Positions 9,936 to 20,970 are shown, counted from the first letter of the stretch. The stretch is DNA of 53,227 nt from Chara braunii (GCA_003427395.1 BFEA01000310.1:160717-213943), one strand, 5' to 3'. Notes: generated by a model from the letters alone, not told the origin. Translations and numbers: made by a program.

Positions 9936-12900
9936 ACTGAGACTATTGTCATGGAACGTGAGAGGGTTGGGAGATGGCAACGGGAAAAGGAAAAAGGCCA
10001 GACTGAAAACTTGGATTCATCAACACAAGGAACAAATCATTTTGCTACAGGAAACTAAATTGAACCAATCCAAGATAGATGATCTCAGAGGATGGTGGGC
10101 AGGGGAACAATGGTGGTCTCCTGCAGATGGTTCGAAAGGGGGCACTGCCATCCTGGTACACAGAGATGTGAAACGTACATTGATCGATTCTTCGAAAGAC
10201 TCATTTGGGAAATGGGTCTGGGTGAAGTTGCTGATAGAAGTTGAGGAATGAACTTTCCTCTCAATGTACTTACCTTCTGACCACAGGGAAAGGTCCCAAT
10301 TCATGGAAGTAGTGGACCACCTCATTCCCACATCCCCCAATCTCATCATTGGGGGTGATTGGAACACAGCAATAAACCCGACACTCGATTCTTCCAGTGG
10401 AAGAGCCAATGGCTCAGACTGTAGACGACTCAAAGCCTTCCTTAGAGATCAAGATCTGAAAGACGTGCATAGGAAGATGTTTCCGGATCAGGTGGCTTTC
10501 TCTTGGACAGCTGCCTCAGACCCCTCCATCAGCAAACGCCTGGACTACTGGCTGATCAGGTCCCCCCTATGGGGAAGGGTCCTGGACAGTGTAATACACA
10601 CAGACCCTATGTCGGATCACGTACCGATCACGCTGGACATTAGTATAACCAATTCGATGGTCAAACATAAGGACCTGTTCAGGTTGAATCTCTGCGTTCT
10701 CGATGACCAAGGGGTAGTAGAATGGGTAAAGGAATTTTGGAAAGAGTGGGAACAAGAAGCCTCAACATATGAGGAATACTCTGCCTGGTTTGACAAGGGG
10801 ATTAAGCAAACAACCTGTTGGCTTAGTACCTTCTCCTTCATTCTCGCCAAAGACAGATTAAGAGAAGAAGAGAAACTTAGAAGACAAGTGAAGCAGGCAA
10901 ATACACAAATCCTGCTAAACGACTCTTCTCTCGACTACTGGGTAGAGAAAAAGGTCAGATTGATGCATGTCTGGGAAAATTTTCAGATAAGAAGAGAGGA
11001 GCAATGGGCTCGTCATTCAGAAGTATCTAAAATACTGAAAAATGAGAGGATGTCCAAAGAATTTTTTTCCAAGGCAACATCTAAAAAAGGTCAAACCGTA
11101 ATGAGAGAAATGAAATACCCATTCAATTCAGAAGAACCTACGGCCAAAACTACAAAAGAGATATGCTCGTACGTTCGTGTCTTCTATGCACACTTACTCA
11201 CCTCTGAAAAGGATCCCATATCTCCGATGGTGGACCCGGACGAGGAGGAGAAGTTGTGGGAAGGTATAACACCTTGCTTATCTCAAGGCATAAGAGAAGA
11301 ACTGGACAAAGAGATCACCTTGGAAGAACTATCAAGTGCTATGTACAGCATGGCGTAAGGAAAATGCCCAGGTCCAAATGGACTGCCGGTTGAGTTCTTC
11401 AAAAAATTCTGGTCCATTTTCGGCCCTATCCTTCTGAAAATCTTCAACTCAGTCCTATCTGGCTCCAAACTTGGGAAAGATATGATGGAAGGAGCGATAA
11501 ACTTGCTATACAAAAAGAACGATGAAGCAGAAGTGAGAAACTATCGCCCTATAACCTTGCTCAACGCTGATGGAAAAATCCTTGCCAAACTGTTATCAAG
11601 AAGGATCACTCACGTCACACCACAGTTGATCCGCCCAGACCAATCTGGTTTCGTACACGGAAGACAGATCCTAGACAATGTCATGACAGTCATGCAGGCG
11701 ATGGAGATCATCAGACCAAGGGAATCAGACGAGGTGTTACTCCTAATTGACTTCGAAAAAGCATATGACCGAGTCAATTGAGAATTTGTCTTGGAAGTCC
11801 TAAATAGAAGAGGATTTGGTCCTAAATACTGTACCTGGGTCAAAATGCTATACCAAAACTCTCAAGCCTCTGTGATCATTAACGGTAGAAAGTGAGAACC
11901 TTTCACCCTCACCAGATCGCTGCGCCAAGGTTGCCCCTTGGCCCCTCTGCTTTATGTCATACCGCAAGAAGTCCTTTTGGAAATGATCCGCAGATCTGCT
12001 CAGACTGAGGGACTCCAGGTGTCCCCAACTTTAGAGCTCAGAACTTCAGCGTTGGCAGATGACCTGTCGGTCATCGCTCGTAATACCCCCTCCTCCCTGC
12101 AGGGAGTGGCGGGCTGTCTGAAGCTTTTTGAGAAAGCATCGAAGGCCAAAGTAAGCTGGAACAAGTCTGTTGTTCTCTCAAGAGACAATACTCCACTCAC
12201 AGTGGACCTGGGAATGAAATTGAGAGACTGTATCACCTCAGAGAGATTCCTGGGAATTGAGATATCCTTCACAGACTGCCAGCAGAGACAAAACACACTC
12301 CTCGAGGACAAGGTCCTAAACCGTCTGAGTTTCTGGTCCACCGTATGGTCCATCTCCCTCTTTGGGAGAGCTCTCGTGATCAACGCGGTAGTGTTCTCTA
12401 CGATGTGGTATGTATTGACTGTTAAAGCCCTGGCCCCTAGCTCTTCCAAAAGAATCAGGAAGGAAACGTCCAAGTACCTGTGGAAAGGAACAATCAAATG
12501 CAGGAGTGCGCTACCTAAAGTGGCTTGGTGGAAAATATGCCAGAAAAAGAATGCAGGGGGACTGGGAATTCTTGACCCCTTGACTCAGAACCAAACACTC
12601 CTAAGCAAATGGATCATTAGGGGAATTATGAGCCAGGACAGCAAACCATGGATGCAACTTGCAGAGCACATCCTAGGTGAAGAATGGGGATTGGAGAATC
12701 CTGCAGACGTGTGGGCCTGCATGTTGTTCCGATCCTTCTTGAACAAGAGAATTCAAAGTGAAGTTTGGAAACCGATCCTACAGGCCTGGAAAACGGTTTT
12801 CCCCTCGCTGCTCTGCCAACTTGAGACAAGAGAAGAGGTTTTAGTCCAACCCTTGTTTGAGAATCCAGCAATCAGATCAGCAGATGGTTCGATATTTCTG

Positions 12901-14193
12901 AGTTCCCAAGGAACTGGGAATTTTGGTTTGAAATGGATACAAAATGACATATTCTTAATCAAACACATGTGGGACTGAGAAAACGGTGATTGGAAGGAAA
13001 AAGAGGAAGTACTGGCCAATTTTAGTGGTACAAGCAACTGCCGCACCCAGTTGACCAGACTTCATGCAACTATCCCAAGGCAATGGAAGGACCTACTAAA
13101 GAACCTAGAGTTCAAGGTAGGTAAGTGGGTAACAGATCAAGCCAACCCTGGCCAATATCTGAGGATTGAGGAAGTTTTGGATCATGAGGTAACCCTAGTA
13201 TCGGAATGGGAAGAGAGAATAGATTCGGTTCGTAGAAAGCAAGTGGAGACAGGTCCTCTTCCCCCTTTTCTGATCAACAAGAACTTACTGACCCAAATAA
13301 GAGTCAAGCAGGTCATCAAACGAACTAAAACAGGGGAAAAGGAGGTTCATGTCCCTCTAATAGGAAGCACCCCCCTGACGGATATCAAGATCGACCCTAT
13401 GTCTTATGGATGGGTACATGTACCGGAGGATCTCTCTACTGTGTACATTTCAGACTACTCGGCCTCTATGGGATACAGGCTACGCTCTAAAGCCAAAGAA
13501 CTCTGTGTCAAAGTGAAAGGGACTTGGGACAAAGCACAAGAAATACAGGAACTCCCCAGTTGCTCGCTACAGTGGGCGAAGACATTTGGGAGGATCATAA
13601 AGAAATACCCAGTGGTGAAACACGCCAGCCTCGAATAGCTGATCATTCACCAGAGTGTACGAACTGGGAAATGGTGTGTGACTAAGCGAATGAACGTCAG
13701 TCTTTTCTGCTCTTCCTGTTCGAACTACAATATTGAAGATCAGGCGCATATTTGGTGGGACTGTGACCTGGCCAGACAGTTCTGGGATTGGTGGCAATCA
13801 ATTTGGGACCAAGCCCACAAGGAAGGAGAAATATCCATCTGGTCCAAAAGCCTCATTCTGGGCACTCTCGATAGAGCCTTTCCTACAGTGATCCGAGTAA
13901 CCAGGTCATTGGGACTGTGGGTTCTTTGGAGAGAGAGAAACGAAGCCAGATTCAGTAACAGTGCCTACTCTTTGGAAAGAGCCAAAAGCTCCTTTCGAGA
14001 AGGGTTTAAGAGCATTATTCAAGCAGATTGGTGGAAGAAGAACAAGACCAATATACCCAGGGAGATCAGAGTGAGCACATTTGCTAAGATATGGACCAAG
14101 AAACATTGTTGGGCCTGCCCTGACCTGAAAGGGAGATTGATCTTTTCCAGGTTATTGGATGCAAGAAGGACATGGGCACTGGAACCAGATTGA
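9922..14193 (+). pseudogene. LINE-A ORF2: endonuclease-reverse transcriptase, six in-frame stops
   Basis: The whole ORF stays in frame 1 from ATG 9922 (or 9925) to TGA 14191-14193. The APE-like endonuclease has LLSWNVRGLG (near 9943), LQETKL, GGDWNT (10351-10368) and SDHVPI (10612-10629). The reverse transcriptase has NYRPITLLN, DFEKAYDRV (motif A), LRQGCPLAPLL (motif B) and LADD (12052-12063, motif C). A C-terminal CX2C...H...C motif lies near 13708-13763. In-frame stops are at 10249 (TGA), 11356 (TAA), 11779 (TGA), 11893 (TGA), 12976 (TGA) and 13636 (TAG). I see no frameshift. Alignment by eye to LINE-B puts Trp at 11779 and 13636 and Leu at 11356, so substitutions made the stops. The family nicks target DNA and primes reverse transcription there. 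Confidence 0.92.
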
Positions 14194-14339
14194 AGCCCTA
14201 CATTCTCTTTGTTTGTATATATGTATAAATTCAATTGTGTAAATTTGTAAATTAATTTATTTATTTTATCTTTAGATTTAGGCCTGGTATGTTCCAGGTA
14301 GTGTAAGTGTTACTTACACTCGTTATCAAATGATTCCGT
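14194..14339 (+). other. LINE-A 3' UTR, proximal part
   Basis: AT-rich sequence after the ORF2 stop. It contains the inverted pair GTGTAAGTGTTACTTACAC (about 14301-14319), a near-perfect short hairpin. It ends in TGATTCCGT, the left copy of the LINE-B target-site duplication (14331-14339). The remaining 3' UTR continues at 18118. Confidence 0.7.
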
Positions 14340-14340
14340 T

Positions 14341-17300
14341 AGGCTCAACACCTTCATTTTGAAGGATGAGGGAGTCCAAAGTTGGGTCAAAGAGCAAATA
14401 TCAGATTGGGAACAAGCCAAAGTTTTCTTTGAAAGTGAAGTAGAATGGTATGATGCAGGCCTAAGAGTGATATCCAAAGGCCTGAGTGTTCTCTCCAAGA
14501 TTAATGCCTATCATAAGAAAAAAGAAGAACACAAATACCTCTCATTGATCATGGACGCAGAAAAGAAGGGAAACAACCACCCTATCTTGGAAGCCTACTG
14601 GCTAATGAAAAGGGCAGAATACATGAACCGATGGGAAGCCATCCAAGTCAAAAAAATTGAAGAATCGACAGAAAGAGCTAGAATTAAAAAACTGATTACG
14701 GCAGATAGAGTTGCTAAGGAACAATTTCAAAGGCTCTTACCAACAAGAAAACATACACCGATGAAAAGGCTGGCACACCCCTTCTCAAGGCAGGCCCCAA
14801 TGGCCGAAACTTTAGAGGGAATGTGTGATCACACCAGAATCTATTTTCAAGGAGACCACCGTTAGAAGCTGATCCAGCATTTGCAAATTTCTCTCCATTT
14901 TGGGAGGCGACCCAAGTAGCCTTGACCCAAGCAGAAAAAGAAGAGTTGGATAAACCTATCAGCCTACAGGAACTGACGAAAGCTAAAAAACAAATGGCAC
15001 TGGGCAAATCACCAGGGGAGGACGGATTGCCAGTGAAGTTTTACTCCACATTCTGGCATGAACTTGCCCCAGGACTGATTAAGATTTATAACGAAATTCT
15101 GATGGGTAAGCCTCTGGCAACTGGTATGACTAAGGGCATCATATCCTTGATGTACAAAAAGGGAGAGAAACATGAAATAAGAAACTGGCGCCCAATTACT
15201 TTACTAAATGTATCCTACAAACTATTGGCTAAGACACTTGCACTTAGACTGAGATTGTTCCTACCTAAACTGGTGGGTCAGGAGCAAGGTGCCTTTGTCA
15301 AGGGTCATTCGATTTTTGACTATATCATTACAGCAATAGAAGCGCTAGAAATAATCAGCTCAAGTAATATGAACATGGTAATGCTGACACTAGACCTGGA
15401 AAAAGCCTACGACAAAGTAGGCTGGTCATTTGTTGAAGTCACTCTAAAACATATGAATTTTGGGCCGCAGTTCCTGAGATGGGTGCAGACACTATACACT
15501 CAGGCAACTGCGGCAGTCATGGTCAATGGGAAAATATCGTCCACGTTTAAACTAACTAGATCCCTGAGGCAAGGATGCCCCCTTGCACCATTACTATTTG
15601 TACTCCAAATAGAGGTATTACAGAATAATATTAAAGCAAGTCCGAAAATCAGAGGTCTGACGGTGAGAGGCCACCAGTGTAAAGGTGGAGCACTGGCAGA
15701 TGACCTACTAACAATATGTACCAACTCTACCACAGATCTAACAGAACTTCGATCTACTCTACTAACGTTCTTTGACGCATCCGAGGCATCCATTAATTGG
15801 AGCAAATCAGTTTACATCCTTCCTATGGCACACGAGTTGGCGGTCTCATGGGGCATGAAAAGAGTTCCGGCAGACGCTGCAGAGCGCTTTCTGGGTGTCC
15901 AGATTTCTCTGACAAGAACAGCGAGACTACAAGATGCGATATTGGTGGAAAGAGTGGCAGCCTGTATGAACAGACTAGTAAACATGTTATCTCTGTCGTT
16001 ATTTGGACGAGCATTGGTCATAACTATCATGTCCTTTTCCCAGCTGTGGTTCACCGGAGCGGTAAAAGGTCTGGGCGGACAAGCATACAAGGTAATCCGA
16101 CGTAGCGCGACAAGGCAACTGTGGAAACCATCGGCGGAACAAGGAGATTCGTTTATTTCAAAAGTAGCACGGAAATCGATATGTATGTCGAAAGAGGACG
16201 GAGGTCTTGGTATTCTGGATCCTGAGGATCAGATCCATGCACTTCTGGTCAAATGGCTTGTCAAAGCTGCACTAGACACGAACACAAAGGACTGGGTGCT
16301 GATGGCAGAACAGATCCTAGGAGATAATTGGAATCTGTCTCGGCCATCTGATGAATGGCTGTGTGCTCTACTCCCCTCCTATACTAGACGGAAACCCAGA
16401 TCGGAGTTCTGGGCTAATATTTGGTCTGCATGGGAAAAAATCAGGCCACACGCACAAATCAACCCCACTTCGAGAAGTGAGGTGTTAAGACAGCCTATAT
16501 TTGAAAATAAGAGAATAGTAGATCAGTCGGGTACCATCTTTTTGGCATGTAACGCCAAAGGGACATTTGGGAGGAAGTGGATCGAGAGAGGAGTTCTGAG
16601 GGTTGAAGATCTTTGGAACGAAGAGTCCAAAGATTGGCTCAGCGAACAGGACCTGAGGACTAAGTTAGGGAGACTGAACTTAGTGGAGCAGCGAAGAAAC
16701 CAACTGATCGAAGCCATTCCTAAAGATTGGAAGGATCTGCTTTCACATACGAAAGTAGACCCGCCTGGGCTGTGGTATAAGCCTGTGGGAGAATTAACAA
16801 CTGATGTGTTGTGGAAGGTAACTGACATAGCTGCAAACCATGTTTACAAGGTGGAAGAATGGAGGACTGAACTATTACCGGGCAAGGAAAATCTTCGCCT
16901 GCTCAAATTCAAAGACAGTTTCGAATTGCCAACCCGCTGGACAGCCATAGAAGTCAGAGTGACTGAATCCTTTCAATCTGGCAAAAGACTGCTGACGACC
17001 CACGCGGGACTTACACCAATCACGACTCTGAAACTAGACCCGCTGTGTACAGGATGGACTGACAACAGGGGAAGACACATCAGCCTAGATCAGTACACTC
17101 CAAAAACAGGGCTCAAGTCCCTTCAATCAAGGAATTATACTTCGCCTACACAATTATCCTTGCAAAGACTTAGCAAGTCAGGGATAGTGCACAAGAAATA
17201 CTCAGATATATCCAAGTTTTGGTCTCAACTGCGAATACTCCCGTCACAAAAGCAAGCCAGCTTGCTGTGGCTATGCTTCAAGTAGTTCCATCTGCAGTTT

Positions 17301-17821
17301 GGCTCCTGGAAAAGAATGTGAAGATACAAGCTAAATGCGCTCGCTGTGGCTGGACATGGGAATCCACTCATCATCTGTGGATCACATGTCCCTTCTCAGC
17401 CAGCATCTGGGGTTGGTGGCAGCACAGTCTGAAAAGCATCACTGGCACTAACTTCAGCTGGACAGAAGAGTGGATTTTATTAGGAATACTGGCAGCAGAT
17501 TGCGGCTCTAACCAGGGTCTTGATTACATAGCCCAGACGATTAGAGCCATCATCTGCTGGGAACTATGGTTGAGTCGCAATGCAGCAGCCTTCAGAGACG
17601 AGAAACCCAGCTCTCCGGCCCTGAAGACTGCAATCCGTGCAAATATTCGAAGAATGATCTGGGCAGATTGGCATCGTAAAGTGCACCAAGCAGCCGCAAG
17701 AGACAAAGGGCTACGCTGGTTCCAAAGGACCTGGTGTACCAATGGTTACCTAGCGATCATCAACGAACAAGGTAAGTTATTAATTTCAGCCTGGCTGTGG
17801 CGGATCGACAGACTGCGTTAA
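14341..17821 (+). pseudogene. LINE-B ORF2: reverse transcriptase, two frameshifts, endonuclease missing
   Basis: Three overlapping frames cover one protein: frame 1 to 14865, frame 3 from about 14868 to 17285, and frame 2 from about 17275 to 17821. The central open stretch alone gives 787 residues (14922-17285) with all RT landmarks: NWRPITLLNVSYKLLAKTL, DLEKAYDKVGW, LRQGCPLAPLLFV and LADD at 15693-15704. After the second frameshift comes CARCGWTWESTHHLWITC (CX2C...H...C), the zf-RVT-like motif, and a WW-containing tail. By-eye alignment with LINE-A is continuous over the whole length, so both belong to one family. It lacks the nuclease and cannot be autonomous. Confidence 0.92.
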
Positions 17822-18106
17822 CTACAGACTCAATAGTAGCTCAATAGGACTGCTATGAGCCAGTCTAGGTTAACAGGTTACTTCAGACAGCAAATGCTGA
17901 GAGGGCGGCTCTTGCAGTCAATAGAAGGGATGCTGGACCCGGTTTCCAGCACAGGTCAAATTAGAGATTCTACAGTCATCAGAGTTAAGTCCTTTATCAA
18001 GATCAGAAACCAGAAGGGACGCTGGACCCAGTTTCCAGCTTAGGAAGAACTTGGTAACAGTTCTGGTTCACCAGGAAATACAAAAAAAAAAAAAAAAAAA
18101 AAAAAA
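17822..18106 (+). other. LINE-B 3' UTR with two hairpins and poly-A
   Basis: It contains GCTGGACCCGGTTTCCAGC at 17932-17950 and GCTGGACCCAGTTTCCAGC at 18021-18039. Each can fold with a GCTGGA/TCCAGC stem. The tail CCAGGAAATAC is followed by poly-A. Related LINEs use 3'-terminal structures for template recognition; that role here is inference. Confidence 0.75.
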
Positions 18107-18117
18107 GGTGATTCCGT

Positions 18118-18345
18118 GCTTTGCGGAAGGGACGCTGGGCCCGGTTCCCAGCTGGATATCCTTGAGATTAATAAGGACGCTGGACCTGTTTTCCAGTATA
18201 TTCAAGATGGGACGCTGGACCCGGTTTCCAGCACAGCCTTTTCTGGGAGATGGCCCCAGATATCCGGGTTGAGATGTGGAGGGATTCCCGGCCTCTATTT
18301 CGTTATTTGCAATTAAAAATAATTAAAAAAAAAAAAGAAAAAAAA
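18118..18345 (+). other. LINE-A 3' UTR, distal part with three hairpins
   Basis: This resumes LINE-A after the LINE-B insertion. Three copies of the GCTGG(A/G)CC...CCAGC hairpin lie at 18134-18152, 18179-18196 and 18214-18232, each preceded by GGGACG or AGGACG. It ends in AATTAAAAATAATT and A-rich runs up to the TSD at 18346-18359. Confidence 0.75.
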
Positions 18346-18359
18346 AAAGAACCAACTGG

Positions 18360-18667
18360 CCTTTATCTCGTTTTCTCTTTTCCGTTTGTTCTTTATTCCT
18401 TATAAAGGCGAAGGCCTTGATATATCACCGTGAAGCTGACCTTACTTGGAGCATACTCACACGAGGACCTTTTTGGCTGAGCTCTGGGCATCATTGCGAG
18501 CAGATACATCCAGGATGGGCTTCATTCGTGTTCAGATGCATCCAGGAAAGTCCAAATGCGAGCATGCCCTACATCTGTTGTCCTACACGGCGTGGAACGT
18601 AGAATTACCCCCTTGATCGACCGGCACCGAGGAGCGGTCATTGCAATAAGGAACGATAAATTATTGG
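18360..18667. repeat. Degenerate copy of the 20.4-kb inverted-repeat family
   Basis: The text GCATACTCACACGAGGACC, CTGAGCTCTGGGCATC, GCGAGCAGATACATCCAGG (about 18451-18514) resembles one arm of the inverted repeat at 20517-20645 (GCATACTCACTCGCAAC, GAGCTCTCTGTGGACG, GTGCATCCAGG). It is a diverged relative in that orientation. No ORF is assignable. Confidence 0.45.
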
Positions 18668-18747
18668 TTTCCACTGTGCTTATTGGAAATCTTTAAACGA
18701 CTGCCCAGAGCGCATCGATTAAAGATTTCCAACAAGCACAGTGGAAA
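18668..18747. repeat. 29-bp inverted repeat with 22-nt loop
   Basis: The arms are 18668-18696 and 18719-18747: TTTCCACTGTGCTTATTGG and AAATCTTTAA on the left, TTAAAGATTT and CCAACAAGCACAGTGGAAA on the right. They pair with a single mismatch around a 22-nt loop. It could be a tiny MITE or a small-RNA-type hairpin. Nothing here shows transcription. Confidence 0.7.
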
Positions 18748-18941
18748 ATTAGAGCAAAGCGCCATAGTCATGAAGCTCAGCTGACGGACTACTCTACAGG
18801 TGTTTCGGCCGGGCCGTCAGAAACCCAATCCACGGGGACTATCTGCAAATTGGAACGATACGATTCCTCGTTGTGAGCACTATTTGCTTCCTTCGTACGG
18901 AAGATTAATGGTCAAGGAGTTGCACTGATTGCGTCTAAAAG

Positions 18942-19546
18942 NNNNNNNNNNNNNNNNNNNNNNNNNNNNNNNNNNNNNNNNNNNNNNNNNNNNNNNNNNN
19001 NNNNNNNNNNNNNNNNNNNNNNNNNNNNNNNNNNNNNNNNNNNNNNNNNNNNNNNNNNNNNNNNNNNNNNNNNNNNNNNNNNNNNNNNNNNNNNNNNNNN
19101 NNNNNNNNNNNNNNNNNNNNNNNNNNNNNNNNNNNNNNNNNNNNNNNNNNNNNNNNNNNNNNNNNNNNNNNNNNNNNNNNNNNNNNNNNNNNNNNNNNNN
19201 NNNNNNNNNNNNNNNNNNNNNNNNNNNNNNNNNNNNNNNNNNNNNNNNNNNNNNNNNNNNNNNNNNNNNNNNNNNNNNNNNNNNNNNNNNNNNNNNNNNN
19301 NNNNNNNNNNNNNNNNNNNNNNNNNNNNNNNNNNNNNNNNNNNNNNNNNNNNNNNNNNNNNNNNNNNNNNNNNNNNNNNNNNNNNNNNNNNNNNNNNNNN
19401 NNNNNNNNNNNNNNNNNNNNNNNNNNNNNNNNNNNNNNNNNNNNNNNNNNNNNNNNNNNNNNNNNNNNNNNNNNNNNNNNNNNNNNNNNNNNNNNNNNNN
19501 NNNNNNNNNNNNNNNNNNNNNNNNNNNNNNNNNNNNNNNNNNNNNN

Positions 19547-19591
<45 letters not shown>
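18942..19591. repeat. Assembly gap (605 N) followed by (GA)n
   Basis: Ns run from 18942 to 19546 and a perfect GA run continues to about 19591. The gap probably hides more of the microsatellite. Apparent ORFs through it are artefacts. Confidence 0.95.
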
Positions 19592-19592
<1 letters not shown>

Positions 19593-20229
19593 CAGTTATG
19601 GGAAGGAATGGAGGAGAGACGGACGCAGAGCCGGGAAGAAGAAGGGTGGGAATCATACGCACGCCGGGAGGGCCAATAGGAAGGAGAAAGCAGAGTGGTG
19701 GCCCTGGTGGGTAAGGTCGGAATTACGTACTGGCGCCTAACAGGTTGTCCGTACGGAAAGTGCGCCGCGTGTCGATCTCCCAGGCACATGAGAGTGCCTG
19801 CTCCAGTTCGTGATAGATTCTAGTTACGGCTGCGTTTTTATAGGGGATCTTTTGCCCCTCTCCATACCCCTGAGGTTGTGTTACCTGCACCTGGACTTGG
19901 TCTCGTCTTTCAATTGACTGGCCACAGGTCATTCAAGAAAAGAGGAAAAAAAAGGTACACTGCTACTTAAAAAGACTAGTAATTATGCAAAAAAAACAAA
20001 AGAAATTGTGAAACTTGGCTAAACACGGTGTTTTTGCTGGCAAACTACCCGAACCCCATAAAGCTGCAACGAGACCTCTATTTATTTTTGCAAAGGAAAC
20101 TTGCAACGGACGACATTTTTGCTGCCAAACTTCGAAACAGCAATATTTTTGAAATTAACCCACAAAAGAATAGTGATTATGGCCATGGCTGCACTACTCT
20201 CGAAATGTGCAAAACGAGAGTGAATCTCC
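19592..20229. other. No recognisable gene
   Basis: Mixed sequence. A short ACGACATTTTTGCTGCCAAAC-like phrase near 20111 partly repeats one near 20026 (GTTTTTGCTGGCAAAC). I see no gene, promoter or element boundary. Confidence 0.4.
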
Positions 20230-20360
20230 CGCTAGAATATGGAAAGATACACCGCCACGATTTTTGTCTTTTGTGCATGTCGAGAGTAGTGCAGCGAGGC
20301 ACTACTTCCAGAGGGGAACTCCAACTCGAGTCTGCATTTCCTGGATACGATAGTAATATC
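20230..20360. repeat. Flank of the inverted-repeat element, shared with 21800-21990
   Basis: AGATACACCGCCACGATTTTT, CTTTTGTGCATGTCG and GCAGCGAGGCACTACTTCC correspond to AGATACACGGCCATATTTTT, CTTTATGCATGTGG and GAGCGAGGTCC near 21811-21872. The two are diverged copies of the same dispersed repeat. Confidence 0.5.
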
Positions 20361-20645
20361 CTGGATGTATATGACCGCTTTTCCGACAACGCCTGGATGC
20401 ACCTGACGGCAATTACGTCCACAGAGAGCTCGAAAAAGTCCTATTGCGAGTGAGTATGCCCTCAGTAGACGAACACTGCCGAGAACTGACTTTGTCGCCG
20501 CCGCCGCACGCTGTGTGTTCTCGGCAGTTTTTTTGGTGTACTGAGGGCATACTCACTCGCAACAGGACTTTTTCGAGCTCTCTGTGGACGTAATTGCCGT
20601 CAGGTGCATCCAGGCGTTGTCGGAAAAGCGGTCATATACATCCAG
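20361..20645. repeat. Long inverted repeat (126/129-bp arms, 30-bp loop)
   Basis: The left arm 20361-20486 begins CTGGATGTATATGACCGC. The right arm 20517-20645 ends with its reverse complement. The arms match almost base for base: one transition plus a small replaced block near the loop (AGTAGACGAAC against AGTACACCAAAAAA). The loop contains a GCC trinucleotide run. No ORF spans it. It looks like a recent fold-back element or inverted duplication, and its transcript would form a ~125-bp double-stranded RNA. Confidence 0.85.
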
Positions 20646-20689
20646 GAAATTCGTACTGTAAGTATTTCCTTCAATTAGCAAGGATGACC

Positions 20690-20970
20690 GGCATTGGCGT
20701 TCGCGAAATTGATCGAGCACAACGGCGTACACTCACATTGACGCTTTCTGAAATGTATCTGGCCGCCATTACGACCCGAGCCGGATGCATCTGATCGCAA
20801 TCATGTCCGGAGCGCAGTTGAAAAAGTGCTGATGCGAGAGCATACGCACACTGGCAACTTTCCTGAATCAGACTGACTGCAATTACGGCCGGAGATGGAT
20901 GCATCTGACCGCAATCACGTCCAGAGCGGAATTGGAAAAGTCCGCGATTGAGTATTCCCAAAGTGGAGCA
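20690..20970 (+). repeat. Two diverged relatives of the 20.4-kb arm
   Basis: GGATGCATCTGATCGCAATC with GTTGAAAAAGTGCTGATGCG (about 20783-20840) and GGATGCATCTGACCGCAATC with ATTGGAAAAGTCCGCGATTG (about 20895-20950) repeat the arm phrase GGATGCACCTGACGGCAATT with CTCGAAAAAGTCCTATTGCG. These are older direct copies of the same unit. Confidence 0.6.

Larger units (their letters stand above)
14340..18108 (+). mobile_element. LINE-B: 5'-truncated L1-type element nested in LINE-A
   Basis: It is flanked by TGATTCCGT at 14331-14339 and 18109-18117. The right copy follows a ~25-base poly-A tail (about 18082-18106). The element starts inside ORF2, just after the endonuclease, which corresponds to LINE-A around 10680. 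ORF1 and the endonuclease are therefore absent, as expected from incomplete target-primed reverse transcription. The 3' UTR carries two of the shared hairpins. Its reverse transcriptase is far less damaged than that of LINE-A, consistent with a younger insertion. Confidence 0.92.
5813..18345 (+). mobile_element. LINE-A: full-length L1-type retrotransposon (host of nested LINE-B)
   Basis: The outer boundaries are set by the repeat AAAGAACCAACTGG at 5799-5812 and at 18346-18359, directly after an A-rich tail (about 18315-18345). Inside, in order, are a ~1.57-kb 5' UTR, ORF1 (7381-9935), ORF2 (9922-14193) and a 3' UTR. LINE-B inserted into that 3' UTR after 14339. Removing LINE-B and one copy of its TSD leaves an element of roughly 8.75 kb. 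ORF2 carries an APE-type endonuclease, a reverse transcriptase and a zf-RVT-like C-terminal zinc motif, which is the plant L1 layout. Several in-frame stops make it inactive. Leading As make the exact 3' junction uncertain by a few bases. Confidence 0.85.

Noticed and set aside
7789-12978. UGA read as tryptophan (alternative code) in LINE-A
   Set aside because: Two stops are TAA or TAG, some TGA align with Ser or Glu in LINE-B, and other ORFs in the window end normally at TGA. Mutational decay explains it.
18929-19714. ORFs across the 605-N gap
   Set aside because: They consist of unknown residues and GA-repeat translation; no evidence of coding.
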